Of a DNA stretch of 64,000 bases, positions 11,359 to 20,529 are shown piece after piece. Source of the stretch: Gari tellinella (taxonomy: Eukaryota > Mollusca > Bivalvia > Cardiida > Psammobiidae); the NCBI GenBank assembly GCA_922989275.2, contig OV277866.1:37713246-37777245 (forward strand), written 5' to 3'. The position numbers and the translations under genes were made by a program. Numbering within the stretch: the first letter of the stretch is position 1; every line of letters begins with the position of its first letter. Below the pieces are notes generated by a model. The model was not told where the DNA came from. It was given only the letters and a program-made list of their open reading frames with translations, and did no database searches.

Positions 11359-11815
11359 TTAACAATTTGAACCCTAGCGACGAGTATACTCTTTATGGAG
11401 CCCTCTAATCAGGATCTACAGTGTTGGTCACTTCGTAAAATATCAGGGCTGCCATTTCTCCGGATTTTTCCTAAATCTCCGGATTTTCCCCCCAATACAT
11501 GGTAGCTTAAAGCAGGCTGAAAGTAAAGCAAAATGCGCCCTCAGGCACATTCTGCTTTACTTACAGCCTGCTTTAAGTAGTCGCATATCAACAAAACAAG
11601 AGAAAGGCTATGGAGTAAAGGTACGATTCGTAAAATCGCACTTGAAAAATGCAAATTTGGAAATCTTAGGATTTTTCATGTCAACTTATGGCAGCCCTGA
11701 AATATTGTTAAAGTTCACCCTTACTTTTAAAAAAAGGACTAGACTTAAGTTTAGACTGGAATGACCCATTTTACTACATGTAAGTTTCAAGGGTGAATAA
11801 GTTAAAACAGTAGAC
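11359..11815. mobile_element. Family D MITE split by family H
   Basis: TTAACAATTTGAACCCTAGC begins it and CAAGGGTGAATAAGTTAA ends it. The interior is interrupted by the H element at 11444-11699. With H removed it is a decayed D copy of about 200 bp, with GAGCCCTCTAATCAGGATCT as the right half of its hairpin. Confidence 0.7.
11444..11699. mobile_element. Family H MITE with 6-bp target duplication
   Basis: Same termini as the copy at 10232. AAATAT flanks both sides (11438-11443 and 11700-11705). It lies inside a family D element, so it inserted later than D. Core 2 is about 11504-11580. Confidence 0.9.
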
Positions 11816-11839
11816 GTTGGGGCTCATTTTGGGACGTCA

Positions 11840-12309
11840 TTCTTTCCTGCTTAAACACAATGTAATAAAATGTAGAAATAACAGATGTTTTCAATTCCTA
11901 ACGAATCTTTCTAATCTGGGTGGCAAAGAGTATCTATGCAGCCTGATCAGACGCTGTTTTAACACGGCGTCTGATACTGGGCTACTTCCAATTTTTCAAG
12001 CGGTTTTAGGAATCGACCTTGAACACTTTCGCTGTCAGCCTTCAAATAGTTTGGATCTAGATCATGCTTAACTCTTTGACACTCATATACGTTTTTTCCT
12101 TAGTAAAAACGCGTACAAGTCCATATTTAAAAACTAAGAGCAGAAATCCAAAGAATTCGGAGCAAAGCATTTGGTGTAGACAAATTAGGAAAAATCAAAA
12201 GATTTTGGAAAAAATCATGGAAAATGGCAGATTTCTCCAAACTGTTTGCGGTGAGCACCAATGTTCTAGCATAAACGCGTTTATTGTGAAAGGATAACGT
12301 TGTGAAGTA
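11840..12309 (+). mobile_element. Family A MITE, interrupted and decayed
   Basis: A left arm and most of core 1 lie at 11840-11985 (GACGTCATTCTTTCCTGC to GCGTCTGATACTGGGCT). The matching right arm lies at 12233-12309 (TCCAAACTGTTTGCGG to GTGAAAGGATAACG). The roughly 245 bp between contain a B-like core fragment (CAAATAGTTTGGATCTAGAT) and unidentified sequence. Reading this as one split element is inference. Confidence 0.5.
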
Positions 12310-12509
12310 AAACTTTTCTAATGCGACCACTTAAATATAGACTTATGGATAACATTTAAGAAAGGTGGCAGCTTAAAGCAAAATGATAGTAAAGAAGAAA
12401 GCTCCTGCAGAAATGTTGCTTTACTGCCATCTTGCTTTAAGCAGTCACCTCCTAAAACTTGGAAATTTTAGTCTCATATAGCGGTTGTAATAGTGAGATT
12501 TTACCGTAC
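12307..12509. mobile_element. Family F MITE
   Basis: GTAAAACTTTTCTAATGCGA at the left and GTTGTAATAGTGAGATTTTA at the right, around core 2 (GCAGCTTAAAGCAAAATG, TTGCTTTAAGCAGTCACC). The apex is diverged. Confidence 0.7.
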
Positions 12510-12604
12510 ATTGTACTTGCTATTTTACTTTTACCGAAATAATTCAGTGGGAGAAAGATCTTATACCAACATTTCCTGGCCAATTATAAAGAACCGAACC
12601 CTTC

Positions 12605-13114
12605 GTAAAGTTAAAAAGACGTTATATAAAGCATTTTCTTTCCCGTTTAAGCGCATACGAAACGCACAAGCAATACATTAACCTTTTCCTCCCTGAAACC
12701 TCAAATGGACAATTCTAGTTTTCAATTTAGTCTAGTCCATTTTTGACTTTTTAAGGTTGATTTTTACAATAAATGTCAAAATGACAAACAGTGTAGACCC
12801 TGACAAGATGGCTCCTTGAGGAGTCCTCTGATCAGGGTCAACACTGTTTGCATAGGACACGTGTACTCCTCACAGGTACGCTGTTTGCAAATAACGCAAA
12901 TATGCGTGACTAGGATTCAAAGAGTTAAGACGTAGAAAATGGAATCTTACTGGTAATTCTGGCCGACTATTTTAACCTGGGTGGCAAACAGTTAGGAGCT
13001 AGTTCAGACACCGGGTTACCCGGTGTCTGATCTAGCTCCAAACTGTTTGCACTTGAAATAATTGTTTTAGCGTAAACGCGTTAATAAGAAAAGAATAACG
13101 TGTTCTGAACTGTA
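12605..13114 (+). mobile_element. Family A MITE carrying a nested family D element
   Basis: The left arm (GACGTTATATAAAGC, TTTCCCGTTTAAGCGC, ACGCACAAGCAATACA) ends at TTAA 12678-12681. The A sequence resumes after TTAA 12924-12927 as GACGTAGAAAATGG and runs to ACGTGTTCTGAACTGTA. Other A copies read ATACATTAAAACGTAGAAAA without interruption, so the D insertion with TTAA duplication is clean. Core 1 here is GGAGCTAGTTCAGACACCGG with a matching mirror arm. Confidence 0.85.
12678..12927. mobile_element. Family D MITE nested in family A
   Basis: TTAACCTTTTCCTCCCTGAA to TAGGATTCAAAGAGTTAA, TTAA on both sides. The hairpin is GTGTAGACCCTGACAAGATG / GATCAGGGTCAACACTG with apex GGCTCCTTGAGGAGTC. It is younger than the host A copy. 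Confidence 0.92.
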
Positions 13115-13139
13115 ACCCCGCCTCAATTATTTCTCAGGA

Positions 13140-13260
13140 ACGTTTATAAAGCGGAGACGTTATTTTTCCCGTTTAAACACAACAAACTAAACGCAATATA
13201 ATAAACGGTTCCTATTTGATAATAAAACACAGAAAAGTTAGACTGTTTTTTAAATTTTCT
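13140..13260 (+). mobile_element. Family A left-arm fragment
   Basis: GGAGACGTTATTTTTCCCG, TTTAAACACAACAAACTAAACG, then AAACACAGAAAAGTTAGACTG. No core or right end follows. Confidence 0.5.
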
Positions 13261-13326
13261 TTTTATTTCAACTTTTTCACTGATATGATCAGTGGTGATA
13301 TATATAGTGTATTATTTGTATAGCCA

Positions 13327-13566
13327 TACATTGGAGAAGACGGTATTCTTTCCAATAAGCGCTTGAACGTTAAATTTTAATTGCAAAAAGTTTGTAGCCT
13401 GCTCAGACGCCTGGTAACCCGGTTTCTAATCAGACTTTCAACTGGTTGTCGCTCATGTAAAATGAATATTCGGGATTATTAAAGTGTTAATTTTCTAGAT
13501 TGTAGGCTCATGCGTTTATGCTTCGTTTTCGTTAAAACGGGACTGAATGGCGTCTTCCCCATTGTA
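13327..13566 (-). mobile_element. Family A MITE
   Basis: TACATTGGAGAAGACGG to GCGTCTTCCCCATTGTA. Core 1 is decayed (TGCTCAGACGCCTGGTAACC). Confidence 0.8.
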
Positions 13567-13855
13567 TATCTACGTTGTAAATGTGCTAATATTACAGGCA
13601 GTGATACTATTTGAATATCAAGGTCTATGTCAGAACAGAGCAGAACTGTTACTGTGTAGCTGCATTAATTGTAGAGAAATACCATTATATGCACATCTAA
13701 TTTGAATATTGATTCAAATGTAATACTGCTTGAATACATGTAGCAAAGGTTTTATCACATACATGTATATGTTTAAATTTCTCTCATTGTTACCTGTATA
13801 TATGTTATAGATCTCCATGTATGGAGGAAGAAATAAACTACTACTACTAAACATT

Positions 13856-13964
13856 ATGCAGCCTGATCAAAAGTCGGATCTGGCTCCAAAATGTTTTCGA
13901 ATGGGAAAGGAAGTTTTAGCATTAAAAGGGGAAGCATAACGTTTTCTTCACTTTACACTCAGTC
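13856..13964 (+). mobile_element. Family A right-half fragment
   Basis: GCAGCCTGATCAAAAG, GATCTGGCTCCAAAATG, AGTTTTAGCATTAAAAGGG, AACGTTTTCTTCACTTTACA. The left half is missing. Confidence 0.6.
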
Positions 13965-14249
13965 TGTCTCCCCAAACAAGGGGCTGCAATTCGCTTAAAA
14001 TTAAATAAAAAAAACCCCAAAAAACAACCTATAAACTAAATGAATAAGCCAAAAGCATTGACTTACAGTAAGAATTCAGTTGATATCCAGTTTTCCTATG
14101 TTCACTGACCATTCAATTTTATTTCTCTAGCTCTTATAAATCCTAACGAAAGTACCCACAGTCGATTAAATATACAGATCACGTGACTGGGTTAATCTAC
14201 CACAATGGTTCAACCTTAATACTACTGTAATATCGACTGCTCTGCTATG

Positions 14250-14460
14250 ACGTCAGCAGTTTTAAACAACTGTCGTCTGCTTTTATTTATCAAATTTAAA
14301 TGCTACGTATTTGACTTATGATAATATTGAAATGAGTTTCATATAGTTTGTATCCTGATCAGACGCCGCGTTACGCGGCGTCTGATCAGGATTCAAACTG
14401 TTTGCAAATAACCATTGTAATCGAGGTATAAGCCATTGGAAGGGGGTCGATGGATCCCCT
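14250..14460. mobile_element. Family B MITE (GGATCC-type core)
   Basis: ATGACGTCAGCAGTTTTAAAC and TGTCGTCTGCTTTTATTT form the left arm. Core 1 at 14347-14402 is TGTATCCTGATCAGACGCCG mirrored with a 1-nt spacer. The right arm decays at AATCGAGGTATAAGCC. Confidence 0.7.
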
Positions 14461-14479
14461 GCGCAAGGAAGATAAGGGG

Positions 14480-14600
14480 TTAATATTTATGCAGATTTTA
14501 ATCGGAGAAACTAAATATGAATGTCTAATAGTTTGGATCCAGGCCAGACGTAGCTGATCTGGATCCAAATTGTTTGAAAATACCAGTCATAGTCGCGATC
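14480..14600. mobile_element. Family B relic with shortened core
   Basis: GGGGTTAATATTTATGCAG upstream, then AATAGTTTGGATCCAGGCC, AGACGTAGCTGATCTGGATC and CAAATTGTTTG. The palindrome apex is reduced. Confidence 0.55.
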
Positions 14601-14705
14601 GACATAATGATGGTTCCCCGTTTAGCGAATACAGTGCACTACAGAAGATAACTATAACCCTGTTTCATCCCATAAGTTTGTTGGTTGATGACACCCTAAT
14701 CAGAT

Positions 14706-14870
14706 CGGGCCAATGTCGGTCAATATCGGAACTCTACGTACAGCGATCGGCCCTTCTCGTCAACTGCCGAAATATTCCGAACCATGCTAAAGCATAGTTC
14801 AGAACAGATCGGCATTTCACGAGAAAGGCCGATCGTCGACGAAGAGTTCCGAAGTTTTTGGATTTGTCGG
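14706..14870. repeat. Family L palindromic repeat
   Basis: GGGCCAATGTCGGTCAATATC, GGAACTCTACGTACAGCGATC and CGAACCATGCTAAAGCATAG, then CGGCATTTCACGAGAAAGG. A related copy lies at 35998-36140. The apex CCATGCTAAAGCATAG(T/G) is shared. Termini are unclear. Confidence 0.55.
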
Positions 14871-14903
14871 GTTTTTACTCACGAAAGATAAAAACAAACT
14901 TGT

Positions 14904-15154
14904 TACAGTGGATAATACGTTATTCTTTCCCGTTTAAACGCAAACGAAACGCAAACGCAAAGCACTAAAACGAAGAAAAATACAACTTTTTGATAATTCT
15001 GATAATTCATGTTTATCTTTGTGGCAAACAGTTTGGAGCCTGATCAGACGCCGGGTTTCCCGGCGTCTGATCTGGCTCTAAACTGTTTGTAATAGAAATA
15101 ATAGTTTTAGCGTAAACGCGGTTATTGAGAAAAAATAACGTTTTCTCCCCTGTA
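14904..15154 (+). mobile_element. Family A MITE
   Basis: TACAGTGGATAATACGTTATT to GTTTTCTCCCCTGTA. Core 1 at about 15025-15090 has TGATCAGACGCCGGG on the left and CCCGGCGTCTGATCTGG on the right, showing the family-specific T/A arm mismatch. Confidence 0.92.
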
Positions 15155-15189
15155 AGCAATGGAGACCTACGTCAGGTGATAGGTTTTTG

Positions 15190-15434
15190 GTGTCTATTAG
15201 CGCATTCACCCTGAAACCTTGCATGGAAACTTCCAGTTTCGGACCACGTATAGTCCATGCATGGCAGGTTGTTTTCTGCAACCATTGTAAATGACAAAAA
15301 AAACGTGCAGATCCTGATCAAAGGGGTATACTCTGATATTGGTCTACACTGTTTGCATGGAACAAATAAACGCTTTGCATGTTAATTGTTTGTAAAAGAC
15401 GAGTATACCCGTCGATAAGGTTTAATGTGTGCAA
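15190..15434. mobile_element. Family D relic
   Basis: GCGCATTCACCCTGAAACC, ATAGTCCATGCATGG, CGTGCAGATCCTGATCAAAG, TGGTCTACACTGTTTGC and GACGAGTATACCCGTCG are D words in order. Both TTAA ends are decayed. Confidence 0.55.
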
Positions 15435-15450
15435 CCCTTTCATGGTCACA

Positions 15451-15652
15451 TTAACCCATTTACGCCCAGTGGATTCTTCCATATTTTATATATTGGATTA
15501 GTCAATTTTGTATCAAAGGGTGCCTGGTCAAACTTTTCGTTTCCAGTTTTGTTTTATATTGAAGTTCCTATCAGCAAACAGTGTAGACTCTAATCAGGAT
15601 CAAAACTGTTTGCAAATGCACTCTACGACGTAATTGAGAGTGAAAGGGTAAA
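15451..15652. mobile_element. Chimeric C/B MITE
   Basis: The left part is family C (TTAACCCATTTACGCCCAG, TGGATTCTTCCATATTTTAT, CAGCAAACAGTGTAGACTC). The right part is family B (TAATCAGGATCAAAACTG, TTTGCAAATGCACTC, TTGAGAGTGAAAGGG). The switch lies at TAATCAGGATC, exactly at the palindrome centre. Confidence 0.8.
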
Positions 15653-15875
15653 TGAATAATGTAAACTGTTTGGGAATAAGGGCGAGTCAAACTTAATCGG
15701 TAGTATGCTTAAGACACTAGCTTTCTTCAAATACATAAAGAAATATTTACTTTATAATATCAATTAACTGTACTGTACTGGTCCCATTAATCGAAGGTAA
15801 GCTGCAGGTGAGATGGCGTCAGAGTCGTTTTATGCAGTCGCTCCTAGACGTGGGGGCCCTGAAGCAGGGGCTGGC

Positions 15876-16068
15876 TTAACCCCTTCACTGCCTTACCCCG
15901 AGTACAGTAGTTATTTACAAACAGTTTGGATCCTGATCAGACGCGTCTGATCAGGATCCAAACTGTTTGACACTCGTTTCAAGTCAAAACACCTAAAAAT
16001 TGATTTTTAGAAAAAGAAGCAGACGACAATTGTTTGATTAGATGACGTCATGGCAGTGAAGGGGTAAA
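15876..16068. mobile_element. Family B2 MITE with shortened core
   Basis: TTAACCCCTTCACTGCC to CATGGCAGTGAAGGGGTAAA. The core at 15918-15971 reads TTTGGATCCTGATCAGACG followed directly by CGTCTGATCAGGATCCAAAC; the CC..GG apex is missing from both arms equally. Confidence 0.85.
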
Positions 16069-16098
16069 CTCGTTCGGCGCATAATAAATCGTTATGTT

Positions 16099-16275
16099 TT
16101 AACCCCTTCACCGCTAAATTGTCGTCTGCTTCAATATTTTTGACTGCAAGAACATTTTAAAGTTAGATTTAATGTTGAATGGCTTAAGAATTATCGATAA
16201 GATTGTCAAACAGTTCCGCGTAACGCGGCGTCTGGTCTGAATTCAAACTCTTCGCGAAGTTGCCTTTATGCGAGT
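16099..16275. mobile_element. Family B MITE, partly decayed
   Basis: TTAACCCCTTCACCGCTAAA, TTGTCGTCTGCTTCAATAT and GTCAAACAGTTCCGCGTAAC, then CGGCGTCTGGTCTGAATTC. The left arm of the palindrome has lost GGATCCTGATCAGACG. Confidence 0.7.
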
Positions 16276-16279
16276 TCGG

Positions 16280-16360
16280 CATCGAAAAGAACAGCAGTAA
16301 AGCAGAAAGCTCCTGTTGGAGCTTACTGATTTACTTTTGTCCTGCATTAACGCCGCATTG
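16280..16360. repeat. Core 2 (family F type) relic
   Basis: AACAGCAGTAAAGCAGAAAG, CTCCTGTTGGAGCTTACTG, TTTACTTTTGTCCTGCATTAA. Outer family ends are not visible. Confidence 0.45.
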
Positions 16361-16546
16361 TGTTTTTGAGAAACCTGCATAAAACGGTTGTTTGGGGTCC
16401 CATTTGAACTACGTAGGACGTGATTCTTTCACAAAACCCGGCTTAATCTAAGAAATTCGCTTTTTAAATTTTATTTATAATATTTTTGTGCTGCACAAAT
16501 TAAAAAGCCTCCCTTGTGAATGGAAAGAAGGACAACTCTGTAAATA

Positions 16547-16750
16547 CAGGGCTCCAGATAACGGAAGTATTTCGAAAAACTAAAATCTTTATTTCTGCTT
16601 TTAAACCCAATGGTGTCATACTCATTAAAATTGCCTCGAAGAGACGGTTTAATCAGTAGTAACACCATAGCATTCGGTGCTGAAATGAGTGAGAAAATGT
16701 TAGATTTAGTTCAGATTACTCCCGGTTACATGTGTATAGCTGGAGCACTG
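16547..16750. mobile_element. Family I palindromic MITE
   Basis: CAGGGCTCCAGATAACGGAA to TAGCTGGAGCACTG. The centre is AATTGCCTCGAAGAGACGG, between CCAATGGTGTCATACTCATT and AGTAACACCATAGC. The termini are more decayed than in the copies at 21451 and 23299. Confidence 0.75.
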
Positions 16751-16762
16751 AGAATTACCCTG

Positions 16763-16975
16763 TTAACCCTTATTCTGCTGCACAGACGTCTGCTTTGACA
16801 TTGTCGTCTGCAAAATTTGTTCAGTTTAGATTTATGCATTGTTTTAATTAAACAAACCTTAAGACGAGTGTCAAACAGTTTGGATCCAGATGAGACGCCG
16901 CGTCACGCGGCGTCTTTCTAGATTCAAACAGTTTGTAAACTCCCGTAAAGTTACGACCAATGGGCACAGGGTTAA
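16763..16975. mobile_element. Family B3 MITE, TTAA-flanked
   Basis: TTAACCCTTATTCTGCTGC to ATGGGCACAGGGTTAA. The length is the same as the copy at 48505-48717 (213 bp). The core 1 left arm is intact; the right arm is CGGCGTCTTTCTAGATTCAA. Confidence 0.88.
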
Positions 16976-17009
16976 ACACTACTTGATCCAGTGACAACGT
17001 GTACATATT

Positions 17010-17890
17010 ATTCACCATGGGTAAGCGATTAAAAACATTACGGAGGATCTATACCTTGAGCATGCTGAAAATGACTGTTTCAGCCTTGTCCGCTCTCTAA
17101 CTCAAACACTTCTTTTTTTATCTTCACCAATCTTGCTACAAATGTTTATTAGTAATGAATCTAGGTCAGGTTCAATAACTAGCAAAATCGCATAAGGCAT
17201 GTATGAGTTATTGTCCTTGAATAATTAAAAAATTACTGTTTCAGCATTTTCTGCACTCTAACACAAACATTTTTATTGGATCTTCACCAAACTTGCTGAC
17301 AACGTGTATTGGTATTAAATCTAGGTCAAGGAAAAAAGTATTTGTGTTAGAGAGCAAAACATGGTGAAACAGTCCTTTTTAATACATAAAGGGCAATAAC
17401 TAAGATAATCCTTATGGGACTTTAGTAATAATCACACTGGACCTAGATTTTATATAAATAAAGCATTTCAGCAAGTTTGGTGAAGATCCGATGAAAACTC
17501 TTTGTGTTAGAGAGCAAAAAAGGCTGAAACAGCCATTTTTTAATAATTAAAGGGCTATTACTCCAACATGCCTCATGCGATTTTAGTAGGATTCAAACCT
17601 AACCTTGATTTTATATTAATGAAAACGTTCAGCAAGTTTGGTGAAGATTAAAAAAAGTGTTTGTGTTGGAGAGCAAAATTTGCTGAAAACAGTCATTTCT
17701 AATACATAAAGGGCAAAAACTCAGATATGCCACATGCGATTTTAGTAATAATCAAACTAGACCTAAATTTTATATGATTAAATATTTTCAGCATGTTTGT
17801 GGATGATCGGATTAAAAATATTCGAGTTAGAGAGCGGACTAAAAAGTGTGATAGTCTAACTGACCGATGGATGGACGGGCGAAGGTAGAT
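17010..17890. repeat. Array of about 160-bp units in two opposing orientations
   Basis: From 17335 to 17890 the unit GCAAGTTTGGTGAAGAT, TGTGTTAGAGAGCAAAA, CTGAAACAG, ATAAAGGGCAATAACT, CATGCGATTTTAGTA repeats head to tail (starts near 17470, 17631 and 17790). From 17017 to 17330 the reverse complement (TCTTCACCAATCTTGC, CTGTTTCAGC) repeats about twice. The two halves meet near 17335. The last right-hand unit continues into GAACTGACC-like sequence ending GATGGATGGACGGGC. Confidence 0.75.
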
Positions 17891-18206
17891 ATCGGTTGCA
17901 CACGGTGAAGTTGAATCCGGCTGTATCACGTGATACTAAGCCGTGTGGTAATGTTTATATCAGACGTTCTATTTTCGGTTTGTTATGATTTTAAATCGCC
18001 CTTTTTGGTGATTTAGGTCCGTCTTCATCATTTCATAGATCAGTTTGGCTCATAAGAATGTTCAAACATTATTATTAGCCGTTATTGTATTTCAGACATT
18101 AAGAAAAGGTCTGAAAACACAATGGGACTTTAAGGTGTACGCTGTTTTTAAGATAGCTAATGTGACATATACATGTATGTATTTTCAGTTCTCGCTTATG
18201 ATTAGT

Positions 18207-18438
18207 TTAACCCATTTGCGCCCAGTAGTGGATTCTTCCATGTTTTACATTGGATAGGTCCATTATTTTATAAAAAGGGATGCCTGGTCAAAATTTTCAT
18301 TTTCATTTTGTTTTATATTGAAATTCCTATCAGCAAACAGCTAATATTCTGAACAGACGCCGCATGATGCGGCGTCTGATCAGAGTCTGCACTGTTTGCC
18401 TATGTCCCATATATTGGATCGTGGGTACAAATTGGTCA
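18207..18438. mobile_element. Family C MITE
   Basis: TTAACCCATTTGCGCCCAG at the left; TATTGGATCGTGGGTACAAA at the right, with the final GGGTTAA mutated to TGGTCAAA. The palindrome apex is GACGCCGCATGATGCGGCGTC with GATCAGAGTCTGCACTGTTTG as the right arm. The left arm is damaged (AACAGCTAATATTCTGAAC). Confidence 0.82.
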
Positions 18439-18467
18439 AATGAATATTGCTACCATACAAATGCTTA

Positions 18468-18846
18468 TAGCAAAGAAGACGTTATTCTTGCTATATTAAA
18501 CGCAAACAAAACGCAAAGGCAATGTACAGTGGAGAATGTGTTATTCTTTCCCAATAAACGCGTTTACGCTAAAACTATTATTACAATACAAACAGTTTGG
18601 AGCCAGATCAGCCGCCGGGTAACCCGGCGTCTGATCAGGCTCCAAACTGTTTACCACCAAGATAAACATAAATTATCAGAATTGTCTAAAAGTTGTTCTT
18701 TTCTACGTTTTAGTGCTTTGCGTTTGCGTACGTTTGCGTTTAAACGGGAAAGAATAACAGATTCTCCACTGTACGAGAATGTAGAAAAAAAACCCACCAT
18801 AAGCTATTTACCACGTTGACCATTCTTTTTAATCTAAATGGCACAC
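18468..18846 (+). mobile_element. Older family A copy hosting later insertions
   Basis: The left arm GAAGACGTTATTCTTGC, ATTAAACGCAAACAAAACGC stops at TA 18525. The same arm resumes after 18773 as GAGAATGTAGAAAAAAAACCC and GACCATTCTTTTTAATC, AAATGGCACAC. It is then cut by the family E copy starting at 18847. Its core and right end are not seen. Confidence 0.6.
18525..18773 (-). mobile_element. Family A MITE nested in family A
   Basis: TACAGTGGAGAATGTG to CAGATTCTCCACTGTA, with TA on both sides. The core at about 18590-18652 reads AGATCAGCCGCCGGGTAACC with mirror CGTCTGATCAGGCTCC. It is inserted into the left arm of an older A copy. Confidence 0.92.
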
Positions 18847-19198
18847 TACAGTGCTCCCTCTATAACAACACGCAATGGGAGACTGAATTTAGATGTGTTA
18901 TTCGGAGGGAGTTATTATAGGGAGGGACATTTGCTTCACTTTCAAACAGTTGTAATACAGTTCAGATGCCGCGTCAGGCGGCGTCTAGTCTGGATTTAAA
19001 CTGTTTTGCCATTCGTCATTATGTGTATGTCTGTCAAAGTGTCCAATATGTGATTTTGATAGAAAAAAAATTGCCGACAACAGTTTTAAGCAGACGATAT
19101 TGCAGCGTGTAAAGATTGGACATAATTGTCTTGGTTGGGGAACAGTCCCAATACTTGAATCGTTGTTCAAAGGGCCGTAGTGGGGAAGGGACAGTGTA
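18847..19198. mobile_element. Family E MITE
   Basis: TACAGTGCTCCCTCTATAAC to GTGGGGAAGGGACAGTGTA, TA-flanked. The central palindrome is CCGCGTCAGGCGG with GTCTAGTCTGGATTTAAACTG on the right. It is similar in length (352 bp) to the copy at 48148. Confidence 0.82.
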
Positions 19199-19494
19199 CA
19201 TGTATTTGCAATACACGTACATGTAAGATATTCAGTTTCGATTTCTATAAGTGACCCTCGACACCCTTGCCAAACCTTGTATACAAATTGATAATAAGTG
19301 ATAATTATACCAGTGTTTGATCACAGAATTATACATTTGTATAATTCCGTGGTTTGATCCTCTTTGGTTCTATAAAGGTCAAAAGGACAAGACTAGTTTC
19401 GATTTAAGTTTAATCAATGTTTCACTATTTGATGTTGTTTGATAATTAAAACTAAATATTAAATTGTCAATGAAATGTTTCATACTAGCATTGA

Positions 19495-19740
19495 ACTCAT
19501 TATAACCTTTGCAAACAGTTTTGATCCTGATGAGACGCCGCTACAAAATGTTGAATAAGTATTTTCAACCCTTCACTCTTATTGACGTCAGAAAGCGCAT
19601 TTGTGCCTTACCAGGGTCAAAACAGTTTGCCACTTGTTTTGAAATTACGTCAGTTAATCTGCCTTAAATCTAACTTTGAAAAGATATTGTAGACAGCATT
19701 ATTGAAGCAGACGGCAATATGACGGTGAAGCGATATAACA
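19495..19740. mobile_element. Family B copies, rearranged
   Basis: A left core half (TTTGCAAACAGTTTTGATCC, TGATGAGACGCCGC) is followed at about 19570 by a second B start (AACCCTTCACTCTTATTGAC). That copy runs to GCAGACGGCAATATGACGGT. Core arms are incomplete (ACCAGGGTCAAAACAGTTTG only). Confidence 0.55.
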
Positions 19741-19754
19741 CCAACGATCAATTT

Positions 19755-20004
19755 TACAGTGGAGAATCTGTTATTATTTCCCAATAAACGCGTTTACGCT
19801 AAAACTATTATTTGCAGTGCAAACAGTTTGGAGCCAGATCAGACGCCGGGTAACCCAGCTTCTGATCAGGCTCCAAACAGTTTGCCACCAAGATAAACAA
19901 GAATTATCAGAATTGTCCAAAAGTTGTTCTTTTCTACGTTTTAGTGTTTTGCGTTTGCATACGTTTGCGTTTAAACGGGAAAGAATAACAGATTCTCCAC
20001 TGTA
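19755..20004 (-). mobile_element. Family A MITE
   Basis: TACAGTGGAGAATCTG to CAGATTCTCCACTGTA; core left AGATCAGACGCCGGG, right ACCCAGCTTCTGATCAGGC. It belongs to the subfamily with CAGATTCTCC ends. Confidence 0.92.
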
Positions 20005-20054
20005 TCATGGAAGGGTTCACCTTTCGTACATTTTGTATCGAATACGAAACAACC

Positions 20055-20175
20055 TACAGTGCTAACTCTCCACAACGACACCCAATAGGAGACACATGTT
20101 ATATGCGTTGCTCGGAGGGAATCGTTATAGGGAGGGAACTTTATTGGGAAAGACTAAGGTCTTCTCCACTGTATG
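20055..20175. mobile_element. Chimeric E/A MITE
   Basis: The left end is family E (TACAGTGCTAACTCTCCAC, GACACCCAATAGGAGACAC, CGTTATAGGGAGGGAACTT). It joins directly to a family A right end (TATTGGGAAAGACTAAGGTC, TTCTCCACTGTA). No core lies between. Both ends retain TA. Confidence 0.75.
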
Positions 20176-20298
20176 TGTAGTCTATGGGACAGGTACGATG
20201 TTTCTAAATTACATTAGATTTGCATTTAATAATTTACGTAATAGCAAGAAAGTACTCTATATACGTTCCTGGTACATGTAATACATGTAGTTATAAGC

Positions 20299-20522
20299 GC
20301 TTTTTAGCGTATTCATCCGCAGAAAAAAAATAGTTCCTACTTATACATGCATGAACTTGTATTAAATTGGGAAAAATCTAGCATAAAGCAGGCTGAAAGT
20401 AAAGCAAAATACACATTAAGGCACATTCTGCTTTACTTTCAACCTGGTTCAAAAAGCCATTTATTAACATGCTATGGGCACGAAATAATGTGTTAGTTCT
20501 TACTGCTATTGGTAAAGGGTTA
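20299..20522. mobile_element. Family G MITE
   Basis: AGCGTATTCATCCGCAG, ATAGTTCCTACTTATACATG, then core 2 (AGCATAAAGCAGGCTGAAAG / CTTTACTTTCAACCTGG). The right end is GGTAAAGGGTTAA. The left TTAA is lost. Confidence 0.7.
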
Positions 20523-20529
20523 AGCTGTC

